Positions 12,263 to 24,295 of a DNA stretch of 64,000 bases are shown one piece after another. This DNA is from Glandiceps talaboti (Eukaryota; Hemichordata; Enteropneusta; Spengelidae), in assembly GCF_964340395.1 (NCBI RefSeq), contig NC_135563.1:702501-766500 (forward strand), read 5' to 3'. Below the pieces are notes generated by a model that had not been told where the DNA came from, did no database searches, and was given only the letters and a program-made list of their open reading frames with translations. Made by a program: the position numbers and the translations under genes. The first letter of the stretch is position 1; every line of letters begins with the position of its first letter.

Positions 12263-12704
12263 ATATACAGAGATTATGACACTTCGGAATTCCGTATTAA
12301 TCATCTTACATGATATATATTTTCAACCTGCACTAGTTGCACCTACAATATTGTTTTCATCAAATAACCAAAGACATACTCACTACACTTTGGTCAATTA
12401 CTTATTAATAAACAATGTATATGTTAATTAAAGGTCAATATTATCTGTTGGTATGTAGTGTAGTAATCAGTTTAAATCTTCAGCAAAAACTCGGTTTTGA
12501 ATTTGCCACCATGTTAAAACTGTACTAGTTGTAACAGAGTCCAATTTTTGGATCAGACAATCATAATATATTCATTGAAAATTGTTAAAATACCAATAAT
12601 TAGACATTGTACATTGTTAATCAGTCGTCAATATTAACCATCAGCACAGAAACCAGGTTGAAATCATGATCACCATTGAAGGCGCTGATTTATGGGTGCA
12701 GACC
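12263..12704. other. Unique AT-rich spacer
   Basis: I see no gene, repeat or structured signal here. Confidence 0.5.
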
Positions 12705-13661
12705 TAAAAATGCCGCCAATGGTGTTGTAGCACAACTGTACAGTTTAAAAAAATGTTTATCCATATGCTAGTCGATGCTAACAACAGGTGTTCATTTGCT
12801 GAATGACTATCCAGTTGCCTATCCAACCATGTTGCTATATTTGCGATATACGCGATCATTTGGCTGTTGCTATTGGCGTGGTCTTGTCGCTAGGCACATT
12901 TGCATACATTTATTGAAAGTTGATTCATTTGTCTTTCAATTCCTGTTGTTATCTTTGTGAAATACACGACCGTTTGGCTGTTGCTATGGGTGTGGTTATG
13001 GTTGCTAGGGATATTTGCATACTTTTTTGAATGTTTACTCACTTGCCTACCAGATGATGTTGTTATTTGAGCAACATATACTGTCATTCGGTTGTTGCTA
13101 AGGGCGTGGTCATGGTTGCTAGGGCCAATTGTGTCAAAACATTTGGAAGAAAATCTTCAGATTAACACTTCTAGAAACATCTCACCAAGTTTCAGTCTCA
13201 TTGACCAAGTACTTTCTGAGATATAAATTTTTGACCAAAATTCACATTTTTACACCTAATTTACATATTACTGATGCGATCATTATATGCTTAATATTTC
13301 TTCATCTATACACCCACAGATGCATCCCTCTTAAATTTCAGCCCAATCTGCAGAGTAGTTTTGGAATTTTGGTTTTTGACCAAAAAGACACATTTTTAGC
13401 CCTAATTTGTATATTACCAGGGGAATCATCATGTTATGAACAAATCTTAATTTACCCACTTCTAAGAATGTCAAATTTCATGCCAATCTGCCCAGTACTT
13501 TTTGAGTTTAAGTTTTTTGACCAAAAATCACATTTTTTGACTCAAAACCCACATCTCTGATGCAATCGTTTTCATTTGAACAATTTCCCAACTAGACACC
13601 AGAAGTAACATGACCACCAAATATCAGAGCAATCGGTCCAGCAGTTTTTGATTTTAAGTTG

Positions 13662-13723
<62 letters not shown>

Positions 13724-13794
13724 GACAGACAGACAGACAGACGCCGGGTGATGCCTATAGCACTACTGAACCTCAGTTCAGTTGTGCTAAAAAT
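12705..13794 (+). mobile_element. Family 1 dispersed element, full-length-like copy
   Basis: This is the best-preserved copy of a non-coding family found at least eight times in the window. The 5' end reads GCCGCCAATGG...TTGTAGCACAACTGTACAG. The 3' end is a perfect-looking hairpin, GCACTACTGAACC/TCAGTTCAGTTGTGC, followed by TAAAAAT. The ends share TAGCACAACTG in inverted orientation. The interior has several diverged units of about 110 bp, marked by GGGCGTGGTC..TTGC and TTTGCATACATTTTTTGAA. These are followed by a second set marked by TTTTTGACCAAAA and CCTAATTTGCATATTA. A (CA)n/(GACA)n tract (13664-13740) lies just inside the 3' hairpin. No transposase is encoded. Confidence 0.8.
13664..13740. 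repeat. (CA)n then (GACA)n microsatellite
   Basis: This is a perfect CA tract followed by five or more CAGA/GACA units, internal to the family 1 element. Frames across it are artefacts. Confidence 0.95.
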
Positions 13795-13887
13795 CGGTCC
13801 AGGCATCTCCAAGAAATGACTCCGGACGGACGAACGGAACCCAATCCATAAGTCCCGTCCCGGACTTCGTCCGGCGGGGACTAAAAA
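13791..13887 (+). mobile_element. Family 2 3' end fused to family 1
   Basis: Directly after the family 1 terminus, at the shared AAAAATCGG, comes the last 95 bp of family 2. It contains GGTCCAGGCATCTCCAAG, a run of CGGACGGA, and the hairpin formed by AGTCCCG...CCGGACTTCGTCCGG...CGGGGACT ending in AAAAA. There is no 5' part of family 2 here. Confidence 0.8.
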
Positions 13888-14002
13888 CAACTACTAATAT
13901 TACTTGTCCATTGAGTACAAACTATTATCATATAATTCATTAAAATATATTACACATAACACTCTTATCAAAAATCAAATCAAATGAAAAACGTAACATA
14001 AA

Positions 14003-14308
14003 ATCATTGTCATTGGACGATTCAAAGTCTTACACACTTCTAGTTGGTTAATAATACCGAGATCATTGTCATTGGACGATTCAAAGTCTTACACACTTCT
14101 AGTTGGTTAATAATGCAGAGATCATTGTCATTGGACGATTCAAAGTCTTACACACTTCTAGTTGGTTAATAATGCAGAGATCATTGTCATTGGACGATTC
14201 AAAGTCTTACACACTTCTAGTTGGTTAATAATGCAGAGATCATTGTCATTGGACGATTCAAAGTCTTACACACTTCTAGTTTGTTAATAATGCAGAGATC
14301 ATTGTCAT
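14003..14308. repeat. 59-bp minisatellite, about 5 copies
   Basis: The units begin ATCATTGTCATTGGACG and are nearly identical. The array is flanked by unique AT-rich sequence on both sides. Confidence 0.93.
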
Positions 14309-14495
14309 AAATTAAATCCTGTAAATGTGATTGGCATTGGCCATCACTCCTAATACCTCTAATTTAGGCAACACACATCAATACATTTATGGCTTTCACA
14401 AAAAAAGTGTTTAATACTACTACTAAAATAACTTGTTTCCATAGTGTATCCTGCAAATTATGCTGTCAAGTAAATGCAACAATATGGTTATGAAA

Positions 14496-15570
14496 AGTCC
14501 AGTACATTCAACACTGGATACAGTACTGTCAATACTGTTTAGTGCGTACATAATGACAGTCCTGTACATTCAACACTGGATACAGTACTGTCAATACTGT
14601 TTAGTGCATACAGAATGACAGTCCTGTACATTCAACACTGGATACAGTACTGTCAATACTGTTGAGTACATACATAATGACAGTCCTGTACATTCAACAC
14701 TGGATACAGTACTGTCAATACTGTTTAGTACATACAGAATGACAGTCCTGTACATTCAACACTGGATACAGTACTGTCAATACTGTTTAGTGCATACAGA
14801 ATGACAGTCCTGTACATTCAACACTGGATACAGTACTGTCATTACTGTTTAGTGCATACATAATGACAGTCCTGTACATTCAACACTGGATACAGTACTG
14901 TCAATACTGTTTATTACATACAGAATGACAGTCCTGTACATTCAACACTGGATACACTACTGTCAATACTGTTTAGTGCATACAGAATGACAGTCCTGTA
15001 CATTCAACACTGGATACAGTACTGTCAATACTGTTGAGTACATACATAATGACAGTCCTGTACATTCAACACTGGATACAGTACTGTCATTACTGTTTAG
15101 TGCATACAGAATGACAGTCCTGTACATTCAACACTGGATACAGTACTGTCAATACTGTTGAGTACATACATAATGACAGTCCTGTACATTCAACACTGGA
15201 TACAGTACTGTCAATACTGTTGAGTACATACATAATGACAGTCCTGTACATTCAACACTGGATACAGTACTGTCATTACTGTTTAGTGCATACATAATGA
15301 CAGTCCTGTACATTCAACACTGGATACAGTACTGTCAATACTGTTGAGTACATACAGAATGACAGTCCTGTACATTCAACACTGGATACAGTACTGTCAA
15401 TACTGTTGAGTGCATACATAATGACAGTCCTGTACATTCAACACTGGATACAGTACTGTCAATACTGTTGAGTGCATACATAATGACAGTCCTGTACATT
15501 CAACACTGGATACAGTACTGTCAATACTGTTGAGTGCATACATAATGACAGTCCTGTACATTCAACACTG
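14496..15570. repeat. 62-bp minisatellite, about 17 copies
   Basis: Units contain CAACACTGGATACAGTACTG and AATGACAGTCCTGTACATT. They include the palindromes ACAGTACTGT and a GACAG..CTGTC pair, so single strands could fold. Variation is limited to a few positions (CAATACTG/CATTACTG, TTTAG/TTGAG, CAGAA/CATAA). Confidence 0.94.
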
Positions 15571-16274
15571 TCCACAGTTGTGCTTTACAGATAGGCTATG
15601 TATTGTAGAAAGCATGAATTTGTCATTTGACCCAATGTGGTCTTAGCACACAACTATATCCATGACATAAACCTTGTTAATATCAACTTGGCTCTCAAAT
15701 ACAAACAAACACAAACTTATACCTGTATATATCTTACCAGAAAACCCTTTAAATAAAAGAAACTTAACTTTAAAATGCACAATTATTTCTAAATGTGTTT
15801 TGTAAATGTTAGATTTGTGTTCATCAAATCCAAATCTATTCAATGCCTTTGTAGTCTGTATACTCATTGTAAGCATGTATTCAAACAAGATTACTTTTGA
15901 TAACATTACATAGAATTGTGTGTTCTAATAATTACCCCTTACATTGATATATAATGATTAAACTTAGCATTCTGAAAGTAAACAAAGATTCATTATGTAA
16001 CAATATCTCTTACACCAATTTATAAAGTTGATATAGAGGCAACTGTACGTTCAAATCTTGACCCAGGATTTTAACAAGAAAATGTACAGATTGCAAAACT
16101 GAAACTCCTCTAACCATCCATAGCCATAAAACCAAATAGCATAATTATTGTCAACATGGTATATACAGGCATTATGTTCATTTTGGCACTAAAACAATAA
16201 TAAAAGTAAATCAATATTCTTGACTAAAATAAACTATTTCAGTAATCTCTTCTGTGCAGTGGCACATAAATTTA
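15571..16274. other. Unique AT-rich spacer
   Basis: No gene is supported. The minus-strand frame at 15643-15906 (87 codons) is AT-driven, matches no known family and lacks convincing composition. Confidence 0.5.
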
Positions 16275-17410
16275 AAAGTACTGCCAATGGCGTTGTAGCA
16301 CAACTGTACAGTTTTTAAAAATGTTTATCATGCTAACAATAGGTGTTCATTTGCTGAATGACTATCCAGTTGCCTAGCCAACCATGTTGCTATATTTGCG
16401 ATATACGCAATCATTTGGCTGTTACTATGGCTATAGTCATGTTGCCAGATATATTTGCATACATTTTTTAATGTTCTTGTTCACTTGTGTATGAATTCCT
16501 GATATTATCTTTGCAACATATGTGATCATTTGGCTGTTGCTATGGGCGTGGCTTTGTTGCTAGGTATATTTGCATACATCTTTTGAATGTTCATTCATTT
16601 GTCTTTGAATTCCTGTTATCTTTGCAATTGAATATATGTGATTATATGACTGTTGCTATGGGCGTGGTCTTGTTGCAAGGCAAATTTACATACATTTTTT
16701 GAATGTTTATTCAATTGTCTATTAATCCCTGTTATCTTTGTGAAATACACGACCATTTGGCTGTTGCTATGGGCGTGGTCTTGTTGCAAGGCAAATTTAC
16801 ATACATTTTTTGAATGTTTATTCAATTGTCTATTAATCCCTGTTATCTTTGTGAAATACACGACCATTTGGCTGTTGCTATGGGCGTGGTCTTGTTGCAA
16901 GGCAAATTTACATACATTTTTTGAATGTTTATTCAATTGTCTATTAATCCCTGTTATCTTTGTGAAATACACGACCATTTGGCTGTTGCTATGGGCGTGG
17001 TCTTGTTGCTAGGCAAATTTACATACATTTTTTGAATGTTTACTCAATTGTCTATTAATCCATGTTATCTTTGTGAAATACGTGACCGTTTGGCTGTTGC
17101 TATGGGCGTGGTCATGGTTGCTAGGGATATTTGCATACATTTTTTGAATGTTTACTCACTTCCCTACCAGATGATATTGTTATTTGACCAAAATATACTG
17201 CCATTCGGTTGTTGCTAAGGGCGTGGTCATGGTTTCTAGGGCCAATTGGGTCAAAATATTTGGAAGAAAATCTGCATAATAACACTTCTAGAAACATCTC
17301 ACCAAGTTTCAGTCTCACTGACGAAGTACTTTTTGAGATATGTTTTTTACCAAAATTCACATTTTTACACCTAATTTGCATGTTACTGATGAGATCATTA
17401 TATGCTTAAT
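16275..17410 (+). mobile_element. Family 1 element, 3'-truncated, with amplified core repeats
   Basis: The element starts with TGCCAATGGCGTTGTAGCAC and runs to the CTAATTTGCATGTTACTGAT region, ending without the 3' hairpin. Between about 16641 and 17000 the internal unit is amplified as three to four almost identical 111-bp copies (start CTGTTGCTATGGGCGTGG). The rest of the copy is diverged, so this is a recent local amplification. The open frames over these units on both strands (16616-16978 and 16653-17012) exist because 111 is a multiple of three; I do not call them genes. Confidence 0.82.
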
Positions 17411-17696
17411 ATTATGTTGACAATAGTATTATTTTTCTTTCCTGATCAATGTAACAATTTACCTTGGTATCAAAAATAAAGTGAGAGAGATTTCAATTTT
17501 GATCAGCACAATTGATGCTCCTGTGTTTGCTTTTATCTGTTGACATTTAAAGGCACATTGTGTATTGACAGTTAATACAATATAAAGATTTCATTCTGAT
17601 TTCACTTAATAGAAATAATCTGTATTTGCTGTACAAGTAACAACATTATAATCTCTTACAGTTACTAATTTCTTGATTACAGAGTTGCATAGTATG
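17411..17696. other. Possible 3' untranslated region of the minus-strand gene
   Basis: This lies immediately downstream (minus sense) of the stop codon at 17697-17699. It is AT-rich and unique. I saw no AATAAA on the minus strand here, so the poly(A) site is unresolved and may lie within the family 1 copy. Confidence 0.35.
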
Positions 17697-17812
17697 TTAG
17701 TAAAGATGATTGACATCTCTAGTGAAAGAGGTGGTAGGGTTTGTTGGTTGGCGTTTTCCATAATTTTGATTAAATGACCAGTTACTGGATACAGGTTGAC
17801 CATAGCCATTGC
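17697..17812 (-). CDS. Distal terminal exon of the minus-strand Tyr/Pro/Gln-rich gene
   Basis: The acceptor TTTTCTTCCTAG lies just upstream in minus sense and has a strong pyrimidine tract. With the phase-1 G supplied by the previous exon, the frame reads GNGYGQPVSSNWSF..., continues NQNYGKRQPTNPTTSFTRD and ends VNHLY then TAA (17697-17699). The length of 116 nt fits phase 1. Composition (N, Q, G, Y, S, P) continues that of the 35.4 kb exon, whose last residues before its donor are NYYKSYG, so the junction is seamless. I found no other exon in the 17.6 kb intron between them. The frame is shifted relative to a longer ATG-started open frame on the same strand at 17606-17809, which I take to be a shadow. 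Function is unknown. Confidence 0.72.
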
Positions 17813-17919
17813 CTAGGAAGAAAACATAACAATATAATTACTTATAATAAATAAACACATAATTTTTATGAGATATAATTATACTGATTATCATGCAGAG
17901 ATTAGTTGTATTGATTGAG

Positions 17920-20900
17920 ACAGTAACTAGAATAATGGTACAATGTAGGTATATAGGGCTGTATGTGTTCTAACTATTTCTATTAAGACAGTAACTACAA
18001 TAATGGTAGGTATATAGGGCTGTATGTGTTCTAACTATTTCTATTAAGACAGTAACTACAATAATGGTAGGTATATAGGGCTGTATGTGTTCTAACTATT
18101 TCTATTAAGACACTAACTACAATACGGGTAGGTATATAGGGCTGTATGTGTTCTAACTATTTCTATTAAGACAGTAACTACAATAATGGTAGGTATACAG
18201 GGCTGTATGTGTTCTAACTATTTCTATTAAGACAGTAACTACAATAATGGTAGGTATACAGGGCTGTATGTGTTCTAACTATTTCTATTAAGACAGTAAC
18301 TACAATAATGGTACAATGTAGGTATATAGGGCTGTATGTGTTCTAACTATTTCTATTAAGACAGTAACTACAATAATGGTAGGTATACAGGGCTGTATGT
18401 GTTCTAACTATTTCTATTAAGACACTAACTACAATAATGGTATGTATACTGGGCTGTATGTGTTCTAACTATTTCTATTAAGACACTAACTACAATAATG
18501 GTATGTATACTGGGCTGTATGTGTTCTAACTATTTCTATTAAGACTAACTACAATACGGGTAGGTATATAGGGCTGTATGTTTTCTAACTATTTCTATTA
18601 AGACACTAACTACAATAATGGTAGGTATATAGGGCTGTATGTGTTCTAACTATTTCTATTAAGACTAACTACAATACGGGTAGGTATATAGGGCTGTATG
18701 TGTTCTAACTATTTCTATTAAGACACTAACTACAATAATGGTAGGTATACTGGGCTGTATGTGTTCTAACTATTTCTATTAAGACACTAACTACAATAAT
18801 GGTAGGTATACTGGGCTGTATGTGTTCTAACTATTTCTATTAAGACAGTAACTACAATAATGGTAGGTATATAGGGCTGTATGTGTTCTAACTATTTCTA
18901 TTAAGACAGTAACTACAATAATGGTAGGTATACTGGGCTGTATGTGTTCTAACTATTTCTATTAAGACACTAACTACAATACGGGTAGGTATACAGGGCT
19001 GTATGTGTTCTAACTATTTCTATTAAGACAGTAACTACAATAATGGTATGTATACTGGGCTGTATGTGTTCTATCTATTTCTATTAACACTAACTACAAT
19101 AATGGTAGGTATACTGGGCTGTATGTGTTCTAACTATTTCTATTAAGACAGTAACTACAATAATGGTAGGTATATAGGGCTGTATGTGTTCTAACTATTT
19201 CTATTAAGACAGTAACTACAATAATGGTAGGTATACTGGGCTGTATGTGTTCTAACTATTTCTATTAACACTAACTACAATAATGGTAGGTATACTGGGC
19301 TGTATGTGTTCTAACTATTTCTATTAAGACAGTAACTACAATAATGGTAGGTATACTGGGCTGTATGTGTTCTAACTATTTCTATTAAGACACTAACTAC
19401 AATAATGGTAGGTATACAGGGCTGTATGTGTTCTAACTATTTCTATTAAGACAGTAACTACAATAATGGTAGGTATACTGGGCTGTATGTGTTCTAACTA
19501 TTTCTATTAAGACACTAACTACAATAATGGTAGGTATACAGGGCTGTATGTGTTCTAACTATTTCTATTAAGACACTAACTACAATAATGGTAGGTATAC
19601 TGGGCTGTATGTGTTCTAACTATTTCTATTAAGACAGTAACTACAATAATGGTAGGTATACAGGGCTGTATGTGTTCTAAATATTTCTATTAAGACTAAC
19701 TACAATAATGGTAGGTATACTGGGCTGTATGTGTTCTAACTATTTCTATTAAGACTAACTACAATAATGGTAGGTATACTGGGCTGTATGTGTTCTAACT
19801 ATTTCTATTAAGACAGTAACTACAATAATGGTAGGTATACTGGGCTGTATGTGTTCTAACTATTTCTATTAAGACAGTAACTACAATAATGGTAGGTATA
19901 CTGGGCTGTATGTGTTCTAACTATTTCTATTAAGACAGTAACTACAATAATGGTAGGTATACTGGGCTGTATGTGTTCTAACTATTTCTATTAAGACAGT
20001 AACTACAATAATGGTAGGTATACTGGGCTGTATGTGTTCTAACTATTTCTATTAAGACAGTAACTACAATAATGGTAGGTATACAGGGCTGTATGTGTTC
20101 TAACTATTTCTATTAAGACTAACTATAATAATGGTAGGTATACTGGGCTGTATGTGTTCTAACTATTTCTATTAAGACACTAACTACAATACGGGTAGGT
20201 ATATAGGGCTGTATGTGTTCTAACTATTTCTATTAAGACAGTAACTACAATAATGGTAGGTATACTGGGCTGTATGTGTTCTAACTATTTCTATTAAGAC
20301 AGTAACTACAATAATGGTAGGTATACTGGGCTGTATGTGTTCTAACTATTTCTATTAAGACACTAACTACAATAATGGTAGGTATATAGGGCTGTATGTG
20401 TTCTAACTATTTCTATTAAGACACTAACTACAATACGGGTAGGTATACAGGGCTGTATGTGTTCTAACTATTTCTATTAAGACTAACTACAATAATGGTA
20501 GGTATACTGGGCTGTATGTGTTCTAACTATTTCTATTAAGACAGTAACTACAATAATGGTAGGTATATAGGGCTGTATGTATTCTAACTATTTCTATTAA
20601 GACACTAACTACAATAATGGTAGGTATACAGGGCTGTATGTGTTCTAACTATTTCTATTAAGACTAACTACAATAATGGTAGGTATACTGGGCTGTATGT
20701 GTTCTAACTATTTCTATTAAGACTAACTACAATAATGGTAGGTATACTGGGCTGTATGTGTTCTAACTATTTCTATTAAGACACTAACTACAATAATGGT
20801 AGGTATACAGGGCTGTATGTGTTCTAACTATTTCTATTAAGACTAACTACAATAATGGTAGGTATACTGGGCTGTATGTGTTCTAACTATTTCTATTAAG

Positions 20901-21879
20901 ACAGTAACTACAATAATGGTAGGTATACAGGGCTGTATGTGTTCTAACTATTTCTATTAAGACTAACTACAATAATGGTAGGTATACTGGGCTGTATGTG
21001 TTGTAACTATTTCTATTAAGACACTAACTACAATAATGGTAGGTATACAGGGCTGTATGTGTTCTAACTATTTCTATTAAGACACTAACTACAATAATGG
21101 TAGGTATATAGGGCTGTATGTGTTCTAACTATTTCTATTAAGACAGTAACTACAATACGGGTAGGTATATAGGGCTGTATGTGTTCTAACTATTTCTATT
21201 AAGACAGTAACTACAATACTGGTAGGTATACTGGGCTGTATGTGTTCTAACTATTTCTATTAAGACTAACTACAATAATGGTAGGTATACAGGGCTGTAT
21301 GTGTTGTAACTATTTCTATTAAGACACTAACTACAATAATGGTAGGTATACAGGGCTGTATGTGTTCTAACTATTTCTATTAAGACAGTAACTACAATAA
21401 TGGTAGGTATATAGGGCTGTATGTGTTCTAACTATTTCTATTAAGACAGTAACTACAATACTGGTAGGTATATAGGGCTGTATGTGTTCTAACTATTTCT
21501 ATTAAGACAGTAACTACAATAATGGTAGGTATACTGGGCTGTATGTGTTCTAACTATTTCTATTAAGACTAACTACAATAATGGTAGGTATACTGGGCTG
21601 TATGTGTTGTAACTATTTCTATTAAGACACTAACTACAATAATGGTAGGTATACAGGGCTGTATGTGTTCTAACTATTTCTATTAAGACTAACTACAATA
21701 ATGGTAGGTATACTGGGCTGTATGTGTTCTAACTATTTCTATTAAGACAGTAACTACAATAATGGTAGGTATACAGGGCTGTATGTGTTCTAACTATTTC
21801 TATTAAGACACTAACTACAATAATGGTAGGTATACTGGGCTGTATGTGTTCTAGCTATTTCTATTAAGACAGTAACTAC
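17920..21879. repeat. 61-bp minisatellite, about 65 copies
   Basis: The unit begins AGTAACTACAATAATGGTAG and includes GGGCTGTATGTGTTCTAAC. There are 57-bp variants (AAGACTAACTAC, four bases missing) and one 65-bp form (GGTACAATGTAGG), interspersed in a non-random pattern. The right edge abuts the 5' end of a family 2 element exactly. The array lies in the last intron of the minus-strand gene. Confidence 0.95.
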
Positions 21880-22799
21880 AACAAGTCATTGAGAATGACA
21901 TAGTCCCCGCTATGATTGTTTTTTAAGGAATTATCACTACTCTGATCACGCAACAACACTTGTGAACCTAAATCAAACAGACTTAGATATGTTGTGTCTG
22001 CTTGTTGGACATGGAACATGCCTACAACAATAAAGGATGGGTCGGGTATGGGGGATCGTATCCCGACGAAAATGGATATGCACATGTATGTCATAGAACA
22101 CTGTCCTAATACCAACTTTGAATGAGATCTGTTCAGGCATGTCTGAGTTATGGCTTTGGACATAGAAAAATCGCAAACAAAATGGCTGCCAGGCAGCCAT
22201 ATTGGATCGTATCACAACAATGAATATGCACATGTATGTCATAGAACACTGTCCTAATACCAACTTTGAATGAGATCTGTTCAAGCATGTCTGAGTTATG
22301 GCTTTGGACATGGAATATTTGCAAAACAAAATGGCTGCCAGGCAGCCATATTGGATCGTATCATGATGAAAATGGATATGCACATGTATGTCATAGAACA
22401 CTGTGCTAATACCAACTTTGAATGAGATCTGTTCAAGCATGTCTGAGTTATGGCTTTGGACATGGAAAATTCACAAACAAAATGGCTGCTAGGCGGCCAT
22501 ATTGGATCGTATCACGACAACAATGAATATGCACATGTATGTCATAGAACACTGTCCTAATACCAACTTTGAATGAGATCTGTTCAAGCATGTCTGAGTT
22601 ATGGCTTTAGACAGGGAAAATTTGCAAACAAAATGGCTGCTAGGCGACCATATTGTATCATATCATGAAACAAATTGACGTGCATATGTATGCCATTGTA
22701 TGTTGCCCCTGTACCAAGTTTGAAAAAAAATCAGTCCAGGCATCTCCAAGAAACGGCTGCGGACGGACGGACGGACGGGCGCACGGACAGACGGAACCC
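21880..22799 (+). mobile_element. Family 2 element, 3' end replaced by a minisatellite
   Basis: The 5' end has two adjacent hairpins, GTCATTGAGAATGAC and CATAGTCCCCGCTATG. The interior holds about four core repeats of roughly 150 bp, containing ATGGCTGCCAGGCAGCCAT, CACATGTATGTCATAG and GATCTGTTCAAGCATGTC. The tail has GGTCCAGGCATCTCCAAG and a CGGACGGA run. The normal end, ACCCAATCCATAAG plus the terminal hairpin, is replaced from 22799 by the 30-bp array that follows. No coding capacity is seen. Confidence 0.82.
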
Positions 22800-23345
22800 T
22801 AGACTCAATCCAGTTAGTATATATCACTATAGACTTAATCCAGTTAGTATATACCAGTTTAGAATTCATCCAGTTAGTTTATATCACTATAGACTCAATC
22901 CAGTTAGTATATATCACTATAGACTCAATCCAGTTAGTATATATCACTATAGACTTAATCCAGTTAGTATATACCAGTTTAGAATTAATCTAGTTAGTAT
23001 ATATCACTATAGACTCAATCCAGTTAGTATATATCACTATAGACTTAATCCAGTTAGTATATACCACTATAGACTTCATCCAGTTAGTATATACCACTAG
23101 ACTTAATCCAGTTAGTATATATCACTAGAATTAATCCAGTTAGTATATACCACTATAGACTCAATCCAGTTAGTATATACCACTATAGACTCAATCCAGT
23201 TAGTATATACCACTATAGACTTAATCCAGTTAGTATATAATAATAATAATAATAATGTTGGGTTCTTATATACCACTATAGACTTAATCCAGTTAGTATA
23301 TACCACTATAGACTTAATCCAGTTAGTATATACCACCAGGCATAA
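22799..23345. repeat. 30-bp minisatellite, about 18 copies
   Basis: The unit begins CTCAATCCAGTTAGTATA. It is interrupted by a (TAA)n tract at 23237-23257. It begins exactly where the family 2 tail should continue. Because 30 is a multiple of three it gives open frames on both strands (for example 22675-23100), which I reject as genes. Confidence 0.93.
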
Positions 23346-24295
23346 GCCCATTAGTATATAGCACAGAAGATGCTTGATGCAAACTTATAATATTTGCTTG
23401 GGAGGAAGGTGTGGTGGGATGGCTGGCAGAAATGTGAATTTGTAAAATAGCCAAGTTGTTGTTCCAAGTTTACTATGGTGTACAAAACTACACACACAAA
23501 TACCTTATCCCATACCCTGAATAACTGGGATTTGAATAGGGAACTTGCAATCCAGACTGAACATGCTTGTATGCAAAGGAGTATGGGATTGGATTACCTG
23601 TAGTTATTGTAATACCTAATATGGGCTATTGATAAAGTAAACCTCCTACAATGGTCAGGGTAACCATGACTACATTATTTGTGGTGAAAAAACATGTAGC
23701 AAAGTTGTTTAAAATAGTGATTGATTCATATTGACCATCACCTTTCCCATGATACACCAGTCAGAATATTCAAGATGGCGGGTTTGCAAGTTCCCTATTG
23801 TCATATCTTGCTCATAATCATTGATCACACAACAATTTGCATGCTGTATTAGTACCTTTGCAACGTGCCTAGACTATGTACCTTTTAAAGTTGTTGATGT
23901 CTTCTCCTATTTATCTATGTCTTTGTTTTTCTCTTCTATTCAATGATCGAACTATGGTTCCAATACGGCTACACACAAAAAACTTTCAAAAGTAAAACCA
24001 TTACAGAAATTCTTCTAAAATTTAAATACTATTTCATATGATACTTATATATTTAAATTATCATTTCATTTATTGCATAACTAAATATCTAAAATTTGCA
24101 TGACAATTGGGGTAATTTATATGATGGGCCACTGTAGAAGATTAAGACATTTGTATAGCGTTTGGGAAAGTCAGTGCACTGTCACTGAGAAAAAACAACA
24201 AACTAAAAGCTGTTCAACTCATCCACATTTCAGTGGAAGTCCTTGCCATTGACACACTTTGTCTTGTTTACATAATTATATAATTATAACTGAAC
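23346..24295. other. Unique intronic spacer
   Basis: This lies in the last intron of the minus-strand gene. I searched for phase-1 exons bounded by AG/GT on the minus strand. The best donor-like site (around 23598) has an in-frame stop upstream, so I call none. Confidence 0.5.

Noticed and set aside
13648-13890. Thr-His and Cys-Val repeat frames
   Set aside because: They are translations of (CA)n and (GACA)n inside family 1.
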